Below, one piece after another: positions 17,952 to 27,553 of a stretch of 64,000 nt of DNA (positions are counted from its first letter, which is position 1; each line of letters opens with the position of its first letter). The position numbers and the translations under genes are program-made. The notes under the pieces were generated by a model. It made no database searches, was not told the DNA's origin, and saw only the letters and a program-made list of their open reading frames with translations. The stretch comes from Clostridia bacterium (lineage in GTDB: Bacteria > Bacillota > Clostridia > Christensenellales > CAG-138): positions 537,096 through 601,095 of the forward strand of contig JAFYOP010000004.1 in the NCBI GenBank assembly GCA_017547885.1, given 5' to 3'.

Positions 17952-19001
17952 ATGGGAAGAAAGAAAGTGACCATAAGGGATGTGGCGGCCGCCGCAGGGA
18001 CATCCATAGCCACGGTATCGCGTGTTATTAATAACACTGATTATCCCGTGAGTGATGAACTGAGCGATAGGATAAAGCAGGTAATGAAGGAACTGAATTA
18101 CACTGCCGGTCCATCCACTAAGAGCGGCTCCCGCGGTGATACTATGGATATAGGTATAAGCATACCCAGTCTGTCTAACCCGTTTTATATGCAGACTTTG
18201 CTTGGAATTTCCTCTGTTATAAGGGAAAGCAAATGCAATATGTTGCCTTTTAATGCCTTTTGCAGCAAGGAAGAGGAAAACGAGTATTTGGACATGCTAT
18301 GTAGGCGTAAGGTGAAAGGGGTTATTATATCTCCGGTTAGCAATTCCATAGACAATCTCCAGAAATATATGGACCAGGGAATGAAATTTGTCCTGTTGGA
18401 TCAGCGTGTAGAGGGCTGTTTTTGTCCTTCTATAAATTTTGATTCCAGAAAAGGCGCGCGTATGGCAATGCGCTATTTTGCAGAATGCGGCCATAAAAAA
18501 ATAGCCTTGGCAACCACCCCTCTAACAAGATGGACGCGAGAGGAAATACACAAAGGTTATAAAGAAGGATTGCAGGAAGCGGGAATATCCTACGATGCAT
18601 CAATGGTATTTGTATCCGAGATGGAACCAAGTATGGATGATGCGGATTACGAAATCAACGTAGGCAAGGAGCTTGCCGGTAAGATAATTGCGTCTGAATG
18701 TGGAGCTACGGCTGTGCTTTGCGTAAACGATATGGTGGCATTTGGCGTTATAAGAACTCTTGCAACCAGTGGTGTAAAAGTTCCGGACGATGTATCAGTA
18801 ATAGGATTTGATGATATTCCCTTTGCGAAAAACTATCTTCCTGCGCTTACCACAATAAAATATCCCGCGTACGAACTGGGAAAACTGGCAGCTACGCTTC
18901 TTATGGTAAATATAAATAATGACGGGGCTTCGGTGGATTTGAATATGCATGTAGAGCCGCAGCTGATAGAAAGGGAAACCGTAAAGAGTATTAAAAAATA
19001 A
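17952..19001 (+). CDS. LacI family transcriptional regulator
   Basis: A 349-residue repressor. The N-terminal HTH (KVTIRDVAAAAGTSIATVSRVINN) and the following hinge are typical. A periplasmic-binding-protein-like sensor domain follows, with LSNPFYMQTLLGI, VNDMVAFGVIRTL, and VSVIGFDDIPFA. The in-frame ATG at 17898 would add 18 residues before the HTH. The ATG at 17952 is preceded by AAAGAGG and begins right at the HTH, so it is preferred. Its place between the two divergent catabolic operons makes it their likely local regulator, with an unknown sugar-like effector. Confidence 0.92.
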   Translation: MGRKKVTIRDVAAAAGTSIATVSRVINNTDYPVSDELSDRIKQVMKELNYTAGPSTKSGSRGDTMDIGISIPSLSNPFYMQTLLGISSVIRESKCNMLPFNAFCSKEEENEYLDMLCRRKVKGVIISPVSNSIDNLQKYMDQGMKFVLLDQRVEGCFCPSINFDSRKGARMAMRYFAECGHKKIALATTPLTRWTREEIHKGYKEGLQEAGISYDASMVFVSEMEPSMDDADYEINVGKELAGKIIASECGATAVLCVNDMVAFGVIRTLATSGVKVPDDVSVIGFDDIPFAKNYLPALTTIKYPAYELGKLAATLLMVNINNDGASVDLNMHVEPQLIERETVKSIKK

Positions 19002-19010
19002 ATAGTACGA

Positions 19011-19044
19011 AAGGCCTTCCGGATAGTCTGGGGGGCCTTTTTTT
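19011..19044 (+). terminator. Rho-independent terminator after the LacI-family gene
   Basis: A stem AAGGCC-TTCC / GG-GGGCCTT is followed by a run of seven T. Confidence 0.8.
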
Positions 19045-19089
19045 GCTTGTTTCATACCTGAACAATGTGTGAATTGCGGGAGAGGAGTA

Positions 19090-19118
19090 TTGACAGGAAT
19101 AAAACAGATATGATAAAA
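19090..19118 (+). promoter_or_regulatory. Probable promoter of the rightward catabolic operon
   Basis: TTGACA at 19090-19095 is followed after 16-17 nt by GATAAAA. It leaves a leader of about 200 nt before the nitrilase-family gene, which starts behind AGGAGGAG. Confidence 0.45.
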
Positions 19119-19332
19119 TACAGAAAATTATACAGAAAAAAACAGATAATGTTACTGAAATAATTGGTAGTGATCCCAAATTATTCAAGCAGTGCAAAGT
19201 AAATTGGCAGAAAATTACAAAATAGAATTTCTTACAAAAAACAGACAGTAAATCGTCTTCATTTATGCTTGTCTTATATGCAAATTTGAAAAACAAACAC
19301 TAAACGGCAAAAAAACAGGAGGAGTATTTATT

Positions 19333-20157
19333 ATGGGAAAGAAAATTGCTGTATTGCAAATTGACTCCGTTTTAGGCGATCAGATGGCCACTTTGGCAAA
19401 GATCGACGGCATGCTAAGTAGCATCAATGATCCTGAAGTTCGCATGGCTGTATTCTGTGAATACGGACTTTCAGGATTTTGCACGGATCTTGCCGCCATT
19501 GCCAAGCCTATACCGGGACCTGTGACCGAGGAAATGGAAAAGCTAGCCAAAAAGTACAACATATGGTTAAGCGGTGGTCTTCCTGAGTTAATGCCGGACG
19601 GGAAAGTGGCGAACTCCAGCGTAATGATATCCCCCAAGGACGGCCTTGTAGCTACCTATCGCAAAATACATCCATTTGGCGGGGAGCGCGATCATGTTTA
19701 CTTTGGCGATACGCCGGTAGTGGTGGATACAGAGATAGGCAGAGTGGGTCTCTCCATATGCTATGACTTTGTGTTCCCTGAGTTTATTCGTGGTCTGGTT
19801 CTAAATGGAGCTGAGATTGTACTGAATTCTACATTCTGGTATGCAGATGATTTCAGCACTCCCTTTGGATGGTGTCCGGATCATACTCTGGCGCTGGCTC
19901 GTGTAAGAGCCCTGGAGAATAAGTGCTTTGTGGCAATGGCTTGCAGAACCGGCTGCGAGGACGATGGCGATAACAGGATGCATGGATTCGGTCATTCTGC
20001 CATAGTGGATCCTATGGGTAACTTTATCGCAAAGGCTGGAGTGGGTGAGCGAGTAATAATCGGAGAGATAGACCATCAGTATAGAGAAAAGTGTGCTGTA
20101 TTTGGCTATATAAATGACCGCAGGCCGGAAATTTATAAGAAAATGTTGGACATCTAA
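19333..20157 (+). CDS. Carbon-nitrogen hydrolase (nitrilase superfamily)
   Basis: A 274-residue cytoplasmic hydrolase with a complete nitrilase-family triad: Glu43 (FCEYGLSG), Lys111 (YRKIHPFG) and Cys143 (LSICYDFVFPE). These enzymes cleave amides, N-carbamoyl groups or ureido compounds by a Cys-acyl intermediate. The absence of a signal peptide places it in the cytoplasm. It is the first gene of a long operon with an ABC sugar importer, which suggests that the imported molecule carries an amide or ureido group. Omega-amidase, N-carbamoyl-D-amino acid hydrolase and beta-ureidopropionase types cannot be separated here. Confidence 0.9.
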   Translation: MGKKIAVLQIDSVLGDQMATLAKIDGMLSSINDPEVRMAVFCEYGLSGFCTDLAAIAKPIPGPVTEEMEKLAKKYNIWLSGGLPELMPDGKVANSSVMISPKDGLVATYRKIHPFGGERDHVYFGDTPVVVDTEIGRVGLSICYDFVFPEFIRGLVLNGAEIVLNSTFWYADDFSTPFGWCPDHTLALARVRALENKCFVAMACRTGCEDDGDNRMHGFGHSAIVDPMGNFIAKAGVGERVIIGEIDHQYREKCAVFGYINDRRPEIYKKMLDI

Positions 20158-20176
20158 ACTAAAGGATAGAGGAACA

Positions 20177-21163
20177 ATGAATCAGCATGAAAAAGTAAGT
20201 CAGTTTATTCCGGTATACGCCGTGATACTGATATTGGCTGTAATGGCATCTATATACAGGCCCGGCTACTTTTCCGCCGAGATGGTATACATGATGTTAA
20301 GGCAAGCGGCGGCGCTGGGGGTGCTGTCCATTGGTCATATGTTTGTGATGGCTTCGGGAGGAACGGATCTTTCTCTGGATGCCAACATGATGACCACAAT
20401 GGTTATATTTATGAGCTTTCACAATAAACTGGGGGCACAGTGGCTACCGGTGGGTATTCTGGTTGCTCTTATAGCTGCCCTGATTATGGGGGCATTCAAT
20501 GGCTTTCTTGTCACGCAATTCAACGTTGCTGCTTTCCTTATAACTATGTTTACTGCCGAGTTTATAAACGGAATACGGCGGATAATCGTAAGTGTTACAC
20601 CTATGGGGCCTCTTCCAGAGGCAATTGCAGTATTTGTAAAGGGTGAACAAAGAGGTGAATTCCCTTATGCGGCATATATCCTGTTTGCTGTAGCGATAAT
20701 AGCGTACTTCATATTGAATATGACTTCCTTTGGAAGAAAGTTGTCACTGGTTGGTGCAAACAGCAATGCTGCTGAGCTATGCGGTATTCGGGTAAAACGA
20801 ATAAAAATGCTGGTGTTCTGCATAAGCGGGGCGTTTTCCTTGCTGGCAGCCATTATAATTGCCGGTTATACAGGATACGTGGACCAGGAAACGCTGGCCA
20901 GCGGAATGGCATTTAATTCTCTCATTGCAGTTGTACTTGGCGGCACTGTTCTGGGAGGCGGAAGAGCCACGGTGATAGGTACCGTGGGAGGAGCGCTGGC
21001 TACCACCCTGATACTGAATGTAGTGGTGCTGTTTGGGTTTGAGATACAGCATCAGTATGTATTCAAAGGACTGATATTGTTGGCTGTCGTATTAATAAGT
21101 TCTTTGACCGGGAATACGGGCTTCATGAAGTTAAGAACAAAGAAGTTCGGCATCCGGGCGTAA
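20177..21163 (+). CDS. Sugar ABC transporter permease (RbsC-like)
   Basis: A 328-residue inner-membrane permease of the BPD_transp_2 family, with about nine hydrophobic segments and the family motifs FVMASGGTDLSLDA and GGTVLGGGRATVIGTVGGA. An in-frame ATG at 20114 overlaps the preceding gene. ATG 20177, behind GATAGAGGA, is chosen because the protein then begins with a short polar stretch before the first membrane helix. It would pair with the permease half of the fused transporter at 22372, or act as a second permease subunit. Confidence 0.9.
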   Translation: MNQHEKVSQFIPVYAVILILAVMASIYRPGYFSAEMVYMMLRQAAALGVLSIGHMFVMASGGTDLSLDANMMTTMVIFMSFHNKLGAQWLPVGILVALIAALIMGAFNGFLVTQFNVAAFLITMFTAEFINGIRRIIVSVTPMGPLPEAIAVFVKGEQRGEFPYAAYILFAVAIIAYFILNMTSFGRKLSLVGANSNAAELCGIRVKRIKMLVFCISGAFSLLAAIIIAGYTGYVDQETLASGMAFNSLIAVVLGGTVLGGGRATVIGTVGGALATTLILNVVVLFGFEIQHQYVFKGLILLAVVLISSLTGNTGFMKLRTKKFGIRA

Positions 21164-21215
21164 GATAGTTGGTCGAGCTGCAATTTTAGTAAATAAACAA
21201 AACAAGGAGGAAAAC

Positions 21216-22295
21216 ATGAAAAAACTCGTAGCAATCTTTATGCTTCTCGTCATGCTGGTGTCTGTGGCAGGCTGCAGTGCCCCTGTTGAGGAGGCTGTAC
21301 AGCCCGAAGTGAACGAGGAACAGCCCGCTGTAGAGGAGACTCCCGCAGAGCTGGAAAAGTTCGTAATCGGTGTATCCTATCAGGGTCCCAACAACGATTG
21401 GGCAACCAACTTCCTTGCACATTTCGAGAAGGAATTTGAAGCTCATGCCGATCAGATCGAAAAGGTAATCTACAAAGAATATGGCTGGGATGGCGAGCAG
21501 CAGCTGGCAGATATCGAGGATCTGATGGTACAGGGAATTGATGCGCTGGTAGTAGCCCCCCATAATGATACCGGTCTGGTATCAATCATTGAGGATGTTT
21601 ATGATGCAGGCATTCCCGTTATTTGTTACAATACCGCTCCCGGTACTGATAAGTATAGCGCGCTGATAATGTCCGATAACGAGCGCGATGGTTATGCCAC
21701 TGCCAGTTGGCTGTGTGACAGAATTAACGGTGAAGGTAATGTAATCATAATCGAAGGTGCTCCCGGCAGCCGCTACGCCGAGGATGTAGCAGCCGGCTAT
21801 AACCGTGCCATAGAAGAACACCCTGGCGTAAACCTGCTGGGCTATGAATATGCCTACTGGACTGCCGCTACTGCTAAGCAGATTATCGAAAGCTATATTG
21901 CCAAGGGCGAAAAGATCGATGGCGTACTGTGCAGCGGCCTTACCGGCGTTGGCGTAGTAGAAGCCTTTGTGGATGCCGGTCTTGAGATTCCTCCCATTAC
22001 TGCAGGCGACGGCTATACCGGCTTTATTCGTAAGGCTTTGGAGGTCGGTTACAACGACTTTGGTGCCATCATCAGCAACAACTTCAAGTATGCCAGCGGT
22101 GCTATTGACCTGACCTTTAAGGTGCTCAACGGCGAGGAGTATGAGAAGGATACTTTTGTAGATGATAATCCTGCCATCAGCGGCCAGGAACTGATCGATA
22201 TGTATTCTGAGGACATGCCTGTTCAGTACTGGATTGGCGGCACTGTTACACCCGAAGAGTTCGAGGGTTATCTGACTCCTGCGTTCAGCAAGTAA
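21216..22295 (+). CDS. Sugar ABC transporter substrate-binding lipoprotein
   Basis: A 359-residue lipoprotein with a signal peptide ending in the lipobox VAGC (Cys20), then an acidic Glu/Pro/Val-rich linker (about 22-46) and a periplasmic-binding-protein type 1 domain of the ribose/galactose class (GVSYQGPNNDWATNF, DALVVAPHNDTG, VIIIEGAPGSRYAEDVAAGY). It would be tethered to the outer face of the membrane and deliver substrate to the RbsC-like permeases. AAGGAGG lies 7 nt before the ATG, consistent with high expression relative to its neighbours. Confidence 0.93.
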   Translation: MKKLVAIFMLLVMLVSVAGCSAPVEEAVQPEVNEEQPAVEETPAELEKFVIGVSYQGPNNDWATNFLAHFEKEFEAHADQIEKVIYKEYGWDGEQQLADIEDLMVQGIDALVVAPHNDTGLVSIIEDVYDAGIPVICYNTAPGTDKYSALIMSDNERDGYATASWLCDRINGEGNVIIIEGAPGSRYAEDVAAGYNRAIEEHPGVNLLGYEYAYWTAATAKQIIESYIAKGEKIDGVLCSGLTGVGVVEAFVDAGLEIPPITAGDGYTGFIRKALEVGYNDFGAIISNNFKYASGAIDLTFKVLNGEEYEKDTFVDDNPAISGQELIDMYSEDMPVQYWIGGTVTPEEFEGYLTPAFSK

Positions 22296-22318
22296 GCCTG
22301 TTTTATTCACAAAATAAT

Positions 22319-22349
22319 CGGGTGTTCGCATTTTCTATGCGAACACCCG
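22319..22349 (+). promoter_or_regulatory. Intergenic stem-loop between binding protein and transporter fusion
   Basis: A perfect 13-bp stem (CGGGTGTTCGCAT / ATGCGAACACCCG) with a 5-nt loop and no T tract. Such hairpins 3' of binding-protein genes typically stabilise the upstream mRNA or reduce readthrough, raising the binding protein relative to the transporter. Confidence 0.7.
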
Positions 22350-22371
22350 AAGATCAAAGGAATTATTTAAG

Positions 22372-24843
22372 ATGAACAATACCGTACTTTCTATTCAGAA
22401 TGTATCAAAAAGCTTTGGCGGAATACAGGCCCTGAGTGATATAAGCTTTGATATCAAGCGCGGTGAAATAATAGGCCTGCTGGGTGCAAACGGTGCAGGC
22501 AAAAGCACTTTGCTTAAAATTATTGGCGGCGTTGAAAAAGCCGATGAGGGAAGCATTGTATACGAAGGCAGCATACTGAATAACGAGACACCTCATGATG
22601 CTCAGCGGCAGGGTCTCATAAGCGTATATCAGGAGCTGAATCTTTTTATGAATATGACCGTGGCAGAAAACCTGTTTTTAGGTAGGGAGCCTCGGACGCA
22701 GTTGGGCAGGATAGATTGGAAAAAAGTAAATAACGATGCAGCGGAGTTGCTGCATGAGATGGAGATAGATATACCCGAAAAGACGGTGCTGGCCAATTTG
22801 GGCGTGGCCAAGCGGCATATGGTAGAGATAGCCAGAGCTATTGATGAAAAACCCACGGTTCTTATGCTGGACGAGCCTACCACTGTCCTTACAGAGGTCC
22901 AGATAGAATGGCTGTTTAAGAAAGTAAGGGAGCTTGCTGCCGCGGGGACTACGGTAATATACGTATCTCATAGGTTGGATGAGATAATACGCCTGTGCGA
23001 TAGATGTGTGGTTCTTAGGGATGGAAAGCTTTCTGCCCAGCTGGACGGCAACTTTAGCAAGGATCAGATTATCCAAGCCATGATAGGCCATAAAGTTGCC
23101 ATGGAAAAGAAAACGGATATCCGAAGCTCTGATAAGGAGGTCCTTAGCTGTTGTTCACTTTGCCAGAAGGGTAAGCTTCATGATGTGAGTTTTAGCTTAT
23201 ATCAGGGAGAAATTCTGGGAATTGCAGGGCTTGTTGGAAGCGGACGAACCGAACTGCTTAGAGCCATCTGTGGGGCAGATCCCATACATGGCGGCGAGGT
23301 GCTGCTCAACGGAAAAGTGATGAAGTTCCGTGGAGTGTATGATGCACTTAAGCATGGTATTGCCATGCTCAGTGAGGATAGAAAGCAGGAAGGCCTTTTT
23401 CTTGATGAAACAGTGTTGAACAATCTTGCGAGTATGACACTGGATGAACATCAGAAGCTGGGATTTATGGAGCGGAAAAGGGAGATTCAGGATGCTAAGG
23501 AGGTATCGGAACGGGTAAAACTTGATACATCCCGCCTGGCTAAGAAGGTAAATACTCTTTCCGGCGGAAATCAGCAGAAAACCGTATTGGGAAAAGCTTT
23601 GCTGACAGATGCAGAGATATTCATGTTTGACGAACCTACCCGAGGCGTGGATATAGGTGCCAGGGAGGATATATATACTGCCATACAGATGCTTGCCGAT
23701 ATGGGAAAGAGCGTAATACTTGTATCATCGGACTGGGAAGAGCTGCTGGCCCTTTCTGACAGGCTGGTAGTAATGTCCGAAGGACGAATGGTAGGCGAAC
23801 TTAAGGGAGAAGAAGTATCTGAAGCCAACATAATGAAACTGGCTACAGTATCCAATGTAGCAGGAGAATCTGTCGCAGAGCACAGGAATTTTTCATTTGG
23901 CAGTTTGCTTGGCAATCCTACATGGATGTTTGCCATGGCGCTTGCAGTGCTGGTAGTGATTGGTTGTGTATGTTCGGATGCATTTCTGTCCAAGCTTAAT
24001 CTTCAAAATATGCTGAGACAGTCTTTCCTCTACATATTGCTTACCATGGGACAGTTATTCGTGGTGATATCTGGTTGTACGGACTTGTCTATCGTGGCCA
24101 TATCTACGGTTTCCGGCTTGCTGGGAATGAAGGTGATGTTGGCTACCAACAATGTATTGCCGGGGATTCTGGTGATGCTTGTGGTGGGCATAGCCATTAG
24201 TCTTGTTAACGGTACTTTGGTGGTAAAGGCTAAGTTAAATCCCCTTGTATCCACATATGGCGTATCTATCGTACTGACCGGCGTTGCACTGCTGATATCC
24301 AAGACGCCGATTTCTCCGGCGCCGGATGTATTTGGATTTATAGCGAAAAAGAGCTTTCTGGGTCTGCCTATAATACTTTACATTGGAGCTGCATTGTTCC
24401 TTATACTTGGTTTTGTTCTGAAACATACCAGGTTTGGCCGATACCTGTATGCTTCCGGTGAAAATCTTACTGCGGCCTATTGGTCAGGTCTGCCGGTGGT
24501 GAAAACACGTTTTGCCGCGTTTGTGATATCCGGTATTATGGCGGTGCTGGCGAGCATGTATGTGCTGGGGCGTACAGGTGCAATGGAATCTACAATAAAT
24601 GTACAGCAGATGCTGGACTCCATTGCATACGCTCTTATCGGAGGGGGCTCCTTCAGCGGAGGAAAGGGAAATCTCGCCGGATCGGTGCTGTCAGTATTCT
24701 GTGTAATAGTTTTGATGAACATACTGAGTATATTTGGAATGGGCGCATATGCCAAAGACACAATAAAAAGTGCATTGCTCATAGCTATAATAGTATTTCA
24801 GGAATACAGAGTAATAAAGGCTGCAAGGGCCATAAAGAACTAA
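22372..24843 (+). CDS. Sugar ABC transporter ATPase-permease fusion (RbsA-RbsC-like)
   Basis: An 823-residue fusion. Residues 1-500 are an RbsA/MglA-type double ATPase: Walker A GANGAGKS (38-45), Walker B VLMLDEPT, a second nucleotide domain with the degenerate P-loop GLVGSGRTELL, signature LSGGNQQKTVLGKAL and Walker B IFMFDEPTRG. After a short linker, residues 515-823 are an RbsC-like permease (FVVISGCTDLSIVAISTVSG, and ALIGGGSFSGGKGNLAG). The signature of the first ATPase half is replaced by NLGVAKRHMVEIARA, as is normal in RbsA. With the separate permease at 20177 the importer would contain two non-identical permeases. Confidence 0.92.
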   Translation: MNNTVLSIQNVSKSFGGIQALSDISFDIKRGEIIGLLGANGAGKSTLLKIIGGVEKADEGSIVYEGSILNNETPHDAQRQGLISVYQELNLFMNMTVAENLFLGREPRTQLGRIDWKKVNNDAAELLHEMEIDIPEKTVLANLGVAKRHMVEIARAIDEKPTVLMLDEPTTVLTEVQIEWLFKKVRELAAAGTTVIYVSHRLDEIIRLCDRCVVLRDGKLSAQLDGNFSKDQIIQAMIGHKVAMEKKTDIRSSDKEVLSCCSLCQKGKLHDVSFSLYQGEILGIAGLVGSGRTELLRAICGADPIHGGEVLLNGKVMKFRGVYDALKHGIAMLSEDRKQEGLFLDETVLNNLASMTLDEHQKLGFMERKREIQDAKEVSERVKLDTSRLAKKVNTLSGGNQQKTVLGKALLTDAEIFMFDEPTRGVDIGAREDIYTAIQMLADMGKSVILVSSDWEELLALSDRLVVMSEGRMVGELKGEEVSEANIMKLATVSNVAGESVAEHRNFSFGSLLGNPTWMFAMALAVLVVIGCVCSDAFLSKLNLQNMLRQSFLYILLTMGQLFVVISGCTDLSIVAISTVSGLLGMKVMLATNNVLPGILVMLVVGIAISLVNGTLVVKAKLNPLVSTYGVSIVLTGVALLISKTPISPAPDVFGFIAKKSFLGLPIILYIGAALFLILGFVLKHTRFGRYLYASGENLTAAYWSGLPVVKTRFAAFVISGIMAVLASMYVLGRTGAMESTINVQQMLDSIAYALIGGGSFSGGKGNLAGSVLSVFCVIVLMNILSIFGMGAYAKDTIKSALLIAIIVFQEYRVIKAARAIKN

Positions 24844-24898
24844 TATTAAATAAAAATCCTGCATGCCCACTATGGGCGAGGCGGAGAGGAGAATCGAT

Positions 24899-25669
24899 TT
24901 GAAGCTTAAGTCTGTTAAAGTAAATGAGTTGGATGTTCACGTATTCGATGGAAGGGATGAAATGGGCAAGGCGGCGGCAGAAGCAGCGGCCGGCTATATC
25001 AACGAAACCATAGAGGAGAAGGGGGAGGTTACTGTAATATTTGCTGCAGCACCTTCTCAGAATGAGCTTCTGGAGAATCTTGCCTTGGCAGATATCGACT
25101 GGACAAAAGTAAGGGCTCTGCATATGGACGAATATGTGGGATTGGATGATGATAATCCTGCAGGTTTCGGAAACTTTCTGGATAGGGCTATATTCCTTAA
25201 GAAGCCCTTTAAAGAGATACACTATATCAAGTGTGCAGAAGGAGAAACCCCGGAGCTGGCTATTGCCCGCTATTCGGATGTGCTGAAAGAACATCCTGCA
25301 GACGTTATTCTTCTTGGTGTTGGCGAAAACGGCCATCTTGCATTTAATGATCCCAGTACAGCTGATTTCAATGATCCCCTGCCGGTAAAGCTGGTAGAAC
25401 TGGAGGACGTATGTCGCCAGCAGCAGGTTCATGACGGATGTTTTCCTGAGCTTAATGATGTTCCCAAATATGCTATAACTCTGTCAATGAGCCTTATTTC
25501 CAGTGTGCCGCGCAAGATAACTGTGGTTCCCGGCGAAAAAAAGGCCGCAGCAATTGATAAGTTGATAAACGGCCCTGTAAGCATCGCCTGCCCGGCCAGC
25601 ATACTGAAGACTTGCACCGGTGCAGACTTGTATCTTGATAAGGACAGCGCTAAACCGGCATTGCTGTAA
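24899..25669 (+). CDS. Glucosamine-6-phosphate deaminase-like (NagB family) protein
   Basis: A 256-residue protein of the NagB/6-phosphogluconolactonase fold. It has FAAAPSQNELLE, HMDEYVGLDDDN (the family's general base Asp), GVGENGHLAFNDPS with the ring-opening His, and a C-terminal SIACPASIL. The best start is TTG at 24899, which follows GGAGAGGAGA by about six bases; an ATG at 24863 is in frame but has no ribosome-binding site. The enzyme would isomerise and deaminate an amino-sugar phosphate. No sugar kinase or deacetylase is present beside it, so the true substrate may differ from glucosamine-6-phosphate. Confidence 0.86.
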   Translation: MKLKSVKVNELDVHVFDGRDEMGKAAAEAAAGYINETIEEKGEVTVIFAAAPSQNELLENLALADIDWTKVRALHMDEYVGLDDDNPAGFGNFLDRAIFLKKPFKEIHYIKCAEGETPELAIARYSDVLKEHPADVILLGVGENGHLAFNDPSTADFNDPLPVKLVELEDVCRQQQVHDGCFPELNDVPKYAITLSMSLISSVPRKITVVPGEKKAAAIDKLINGPVSIACPASILKTCTGADLYLDKDSAKPALL

Positions 25670-25697
25670 ATATGATTGATAGGAAGAACGAGGTATT

Positions 25698-26444
25698 ATG
25701 ATACGCGGATTTAATGGGAGCATAAATGATATTGCGGATACAGATCTTGCCATACTTTCGGTGGGATCCATAGAACAGCATGGCCCCCACCTTCCCGTAA
25801 TTACGGATTGGGCCATAGCGGACGCAGTTGGCAAAGGCCTTGCGGAAAAAACCGGTGGAATGTATATTCCTGCCCTGCCTATCAGCACAAATAAAGAAAA
25901 CAGAGGCAAGAAGGGTTCTGTGGGTATGCATAGCGATACCTTTTATCGAATGATCACAGATATCTGCCTTGATCTTAAGGCTCAGGGCTTCCGCAAGATA
26001 GGTATAGTTCAGGCCCACGGCGGGATATTCGTTATGAAGCCCATAGTCAGGGAGCTGAATGCGGACTATAATCCTGAGCTTATGGTGGCTCAGCTGGATA
26101 TGCTTGAAATATGCTGGCCTAAGTTTAAGCCCATGGGAATACTTGAGACGGATACAGAGCTTCACTCGGGAGAAGGTGAAACATCAATGATGCTCCACCT
26201 GTATCCCGAGCTTGTGGATATGAGCAAGGCGGTGGACTTTGTGCCAAGCGTAAAGCGCAGTGATCTTAATTATGGCGGGTTCCTTCGCTATTGCCCTGAT
26301 GGAGTATGGGGAGAGGCAACAAAAGGCACGGCAGAAAAGGGAAAACGCATGCTGGAGCTCTCTATAAATGAGCTTGCTGCTGAGATGGAACGTATATTCG
26401 CTATTATGCAGAACAAACAGCCTATGAACGGCAGTTGGTTCTGA
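25698..26444 (+). CDS. Creatininase family metal-dependent amidohydrolase/ring hydrolase
   Basis: A 248-residue creatininase-family protein. Metal-binding and catalytic motifs are intact: GSIEQHGPHLP (Glu and His), ITDW (Asp), QAHGG, and ELHSGEGETS (Glu). The family includes creatininase, mycofactocin peptidase and the inosose hydrolases (IolN type) that open cyclitol rings. The next gene encodes a Gfo/Idh dehydrogenase, the enzyme that makes inososes in those pathways, so the ring-hydrolase reading fits this operon well. That function is inferred from context. Confidence 0.87.
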   Translation: MIRGFNGSINDIADTDLAILSVGSIEQHGPHLPVITDWAIADAVGKGLAEKTGGMYIPALPISTNKENRGKKGSVGMHSDTFYRMITDICLDLKAQGFRKIGIVQAHGGIFVMKPIVRELNADYNPELMVAQLDMLEICWPKFKPMGILETDTELHSGEGETSMMLHLYPELVDMSKAVDFVPSVKRSDLNYGGFLRYCPDGVWGEATKGTAEKGKRMLELSINELAAEMERIFAIMQNKQPMNGSWF

Positions 26445-26475
26445 TGTAGTTGTAAATTTAAAGAGGTACTGTAGT

Positions 26476-27540
26476 ATGAAAGAAAAGTTGAAGGTGCTGC
26501 TTATTGGAGCAGCTTTCAGTGCGGATCTGCATATGGACGGATATGCCAGAATGCTGGACAAGGTGGAAATAGTTGGTATTGCGGACAGGGACTTAAGCAG
26601 AGTAAGCGCTTTGGCAGATCGATACGGTATAACCGGGTACACTCCGTATGACAGCTTTGAACGAGCTATAGCCGAGGCGGAATGTGACCTGGTGGATATA
26701 TGTATGCCCAATTTTCTCCACCATGAGATAGCCATGCTGGCACTGGATAAGGGCCGCCATATAGTATGCGAAAAACCCCTTGCCACCACTGTTGAAGACG
26801 GAGAAGAGATGATAGCTACAGCTAAGAAAAAGGGGCTGCATATTTATTATGCCGAGGATTGGCTGGGCTCTCCTGCTATGAATAAAGCGCTGAACATAAT
26901 AAACAGCGGCAAGCTGGGCAAGCTGCTGTATGTTCGGGCAAGGGAATGTCACAATGGCTCCCATAGTCCTTTTGCCCAGAAGATAGCCCTGTGCGGCGGG
27001 GGATGCATGATACATCTGGGAGTGCATCCTGTAGGGTTTATGCTGGCTATGAAGAATAACGAATGGGATTCTGTGGTAGCTATGACATCTGGTGGACTGA
27101 ACAACAATCTTAAACACACCTCAATGGAAGGCGAAGACTTTGCCGCAGCAATAATGCGCTTTAAGGATGGAACTTTTGCCGTAATGGAAGGCAACTATGT
27201 AACTCAGGGAGGCATGGAAGACTATATAGATTTTTACTGCAGTGAGGGCTGCCTTCACGTAGATCTTACCTTCTCAAGCGCGCTCAGAGCTTTTAGCATA
27301 CCCGGCCTTGAATATACCGTGGAAAAAGCGGATATTACCACAGGCTGGTCCAATCCTGCAGTGGATGAGAAATACAACCTTGGTTATGTTGCCGAGATAG
27401 CTCATTTTGTGGATTGTGCCGCAAATGACAGCGAAGCCAGGATAGGACTTAGAGGCGTGGATGGTCTTGAAGCTCTTAAGGTAATAAACAAGATATACCA
27501 GAGCGCAAAAGAAGGCGTACTTATAAAGAACGAAAAGTAG
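26476..27540 (+). CDS. Gfo/Idh/MocA family oxidoreductase
   Basis: A 354-residue dehydrogenase with an N-terminal Rossmann domain (LLIGAAFSADLH; a variant of GxGxxG) and the CEKPLATTVEDGEEM motif with the conserved Lys-Pro. The C-terminal substrate domain contains GGGCMIHLGVHPVGFML, which supplies the catalytic Asp/His region (here HLGVH). Family members oxidise inositols and sugars or their derivatives with NAD(P). ATG follows AAAGAGG. The gene lies 31 nt after the creatininase-family gene in the same operon. Confidence 0.9.
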   Translation: MKEKLKVLLIGAAFSADLHMDGYARMLDKVEIVGIADRDLSRVSALADRYGITGYTPYDSFERAIAEAECDLVDICMPNFLHHEIAMLALDKGRHIVCEKPLATTVEDGEEMIATAKKKGLHIYYAEDWLGSPAMNKALNIINSGKLGKLLYVRARECHNGSHSPFAQKIALCGGGCMIHLGVHPVGFMLAMKNNEWDSVVAMTSGGLNNNLKHTSMEGEDFAAAIMRFKDGTFAVMEGNYVTQGGMEDYIDFYCSEGCLHVDLTFSSALRAFSIPGLEYTVEKADITTGWSNPAVDEKYNLGYVAEIAHFVDCAANDSEARIGLRGVDGLEALKVINKIYQSAKEGVLIKNEK

Positions 27541-27553
27541 CGGAGGGAATATC

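Noticed and set aside
24785..25432. 215-codon minus-strand frame opposite the NagB-like gene
   Set aside because: Antisense shadow of a gene with clear family motifs.
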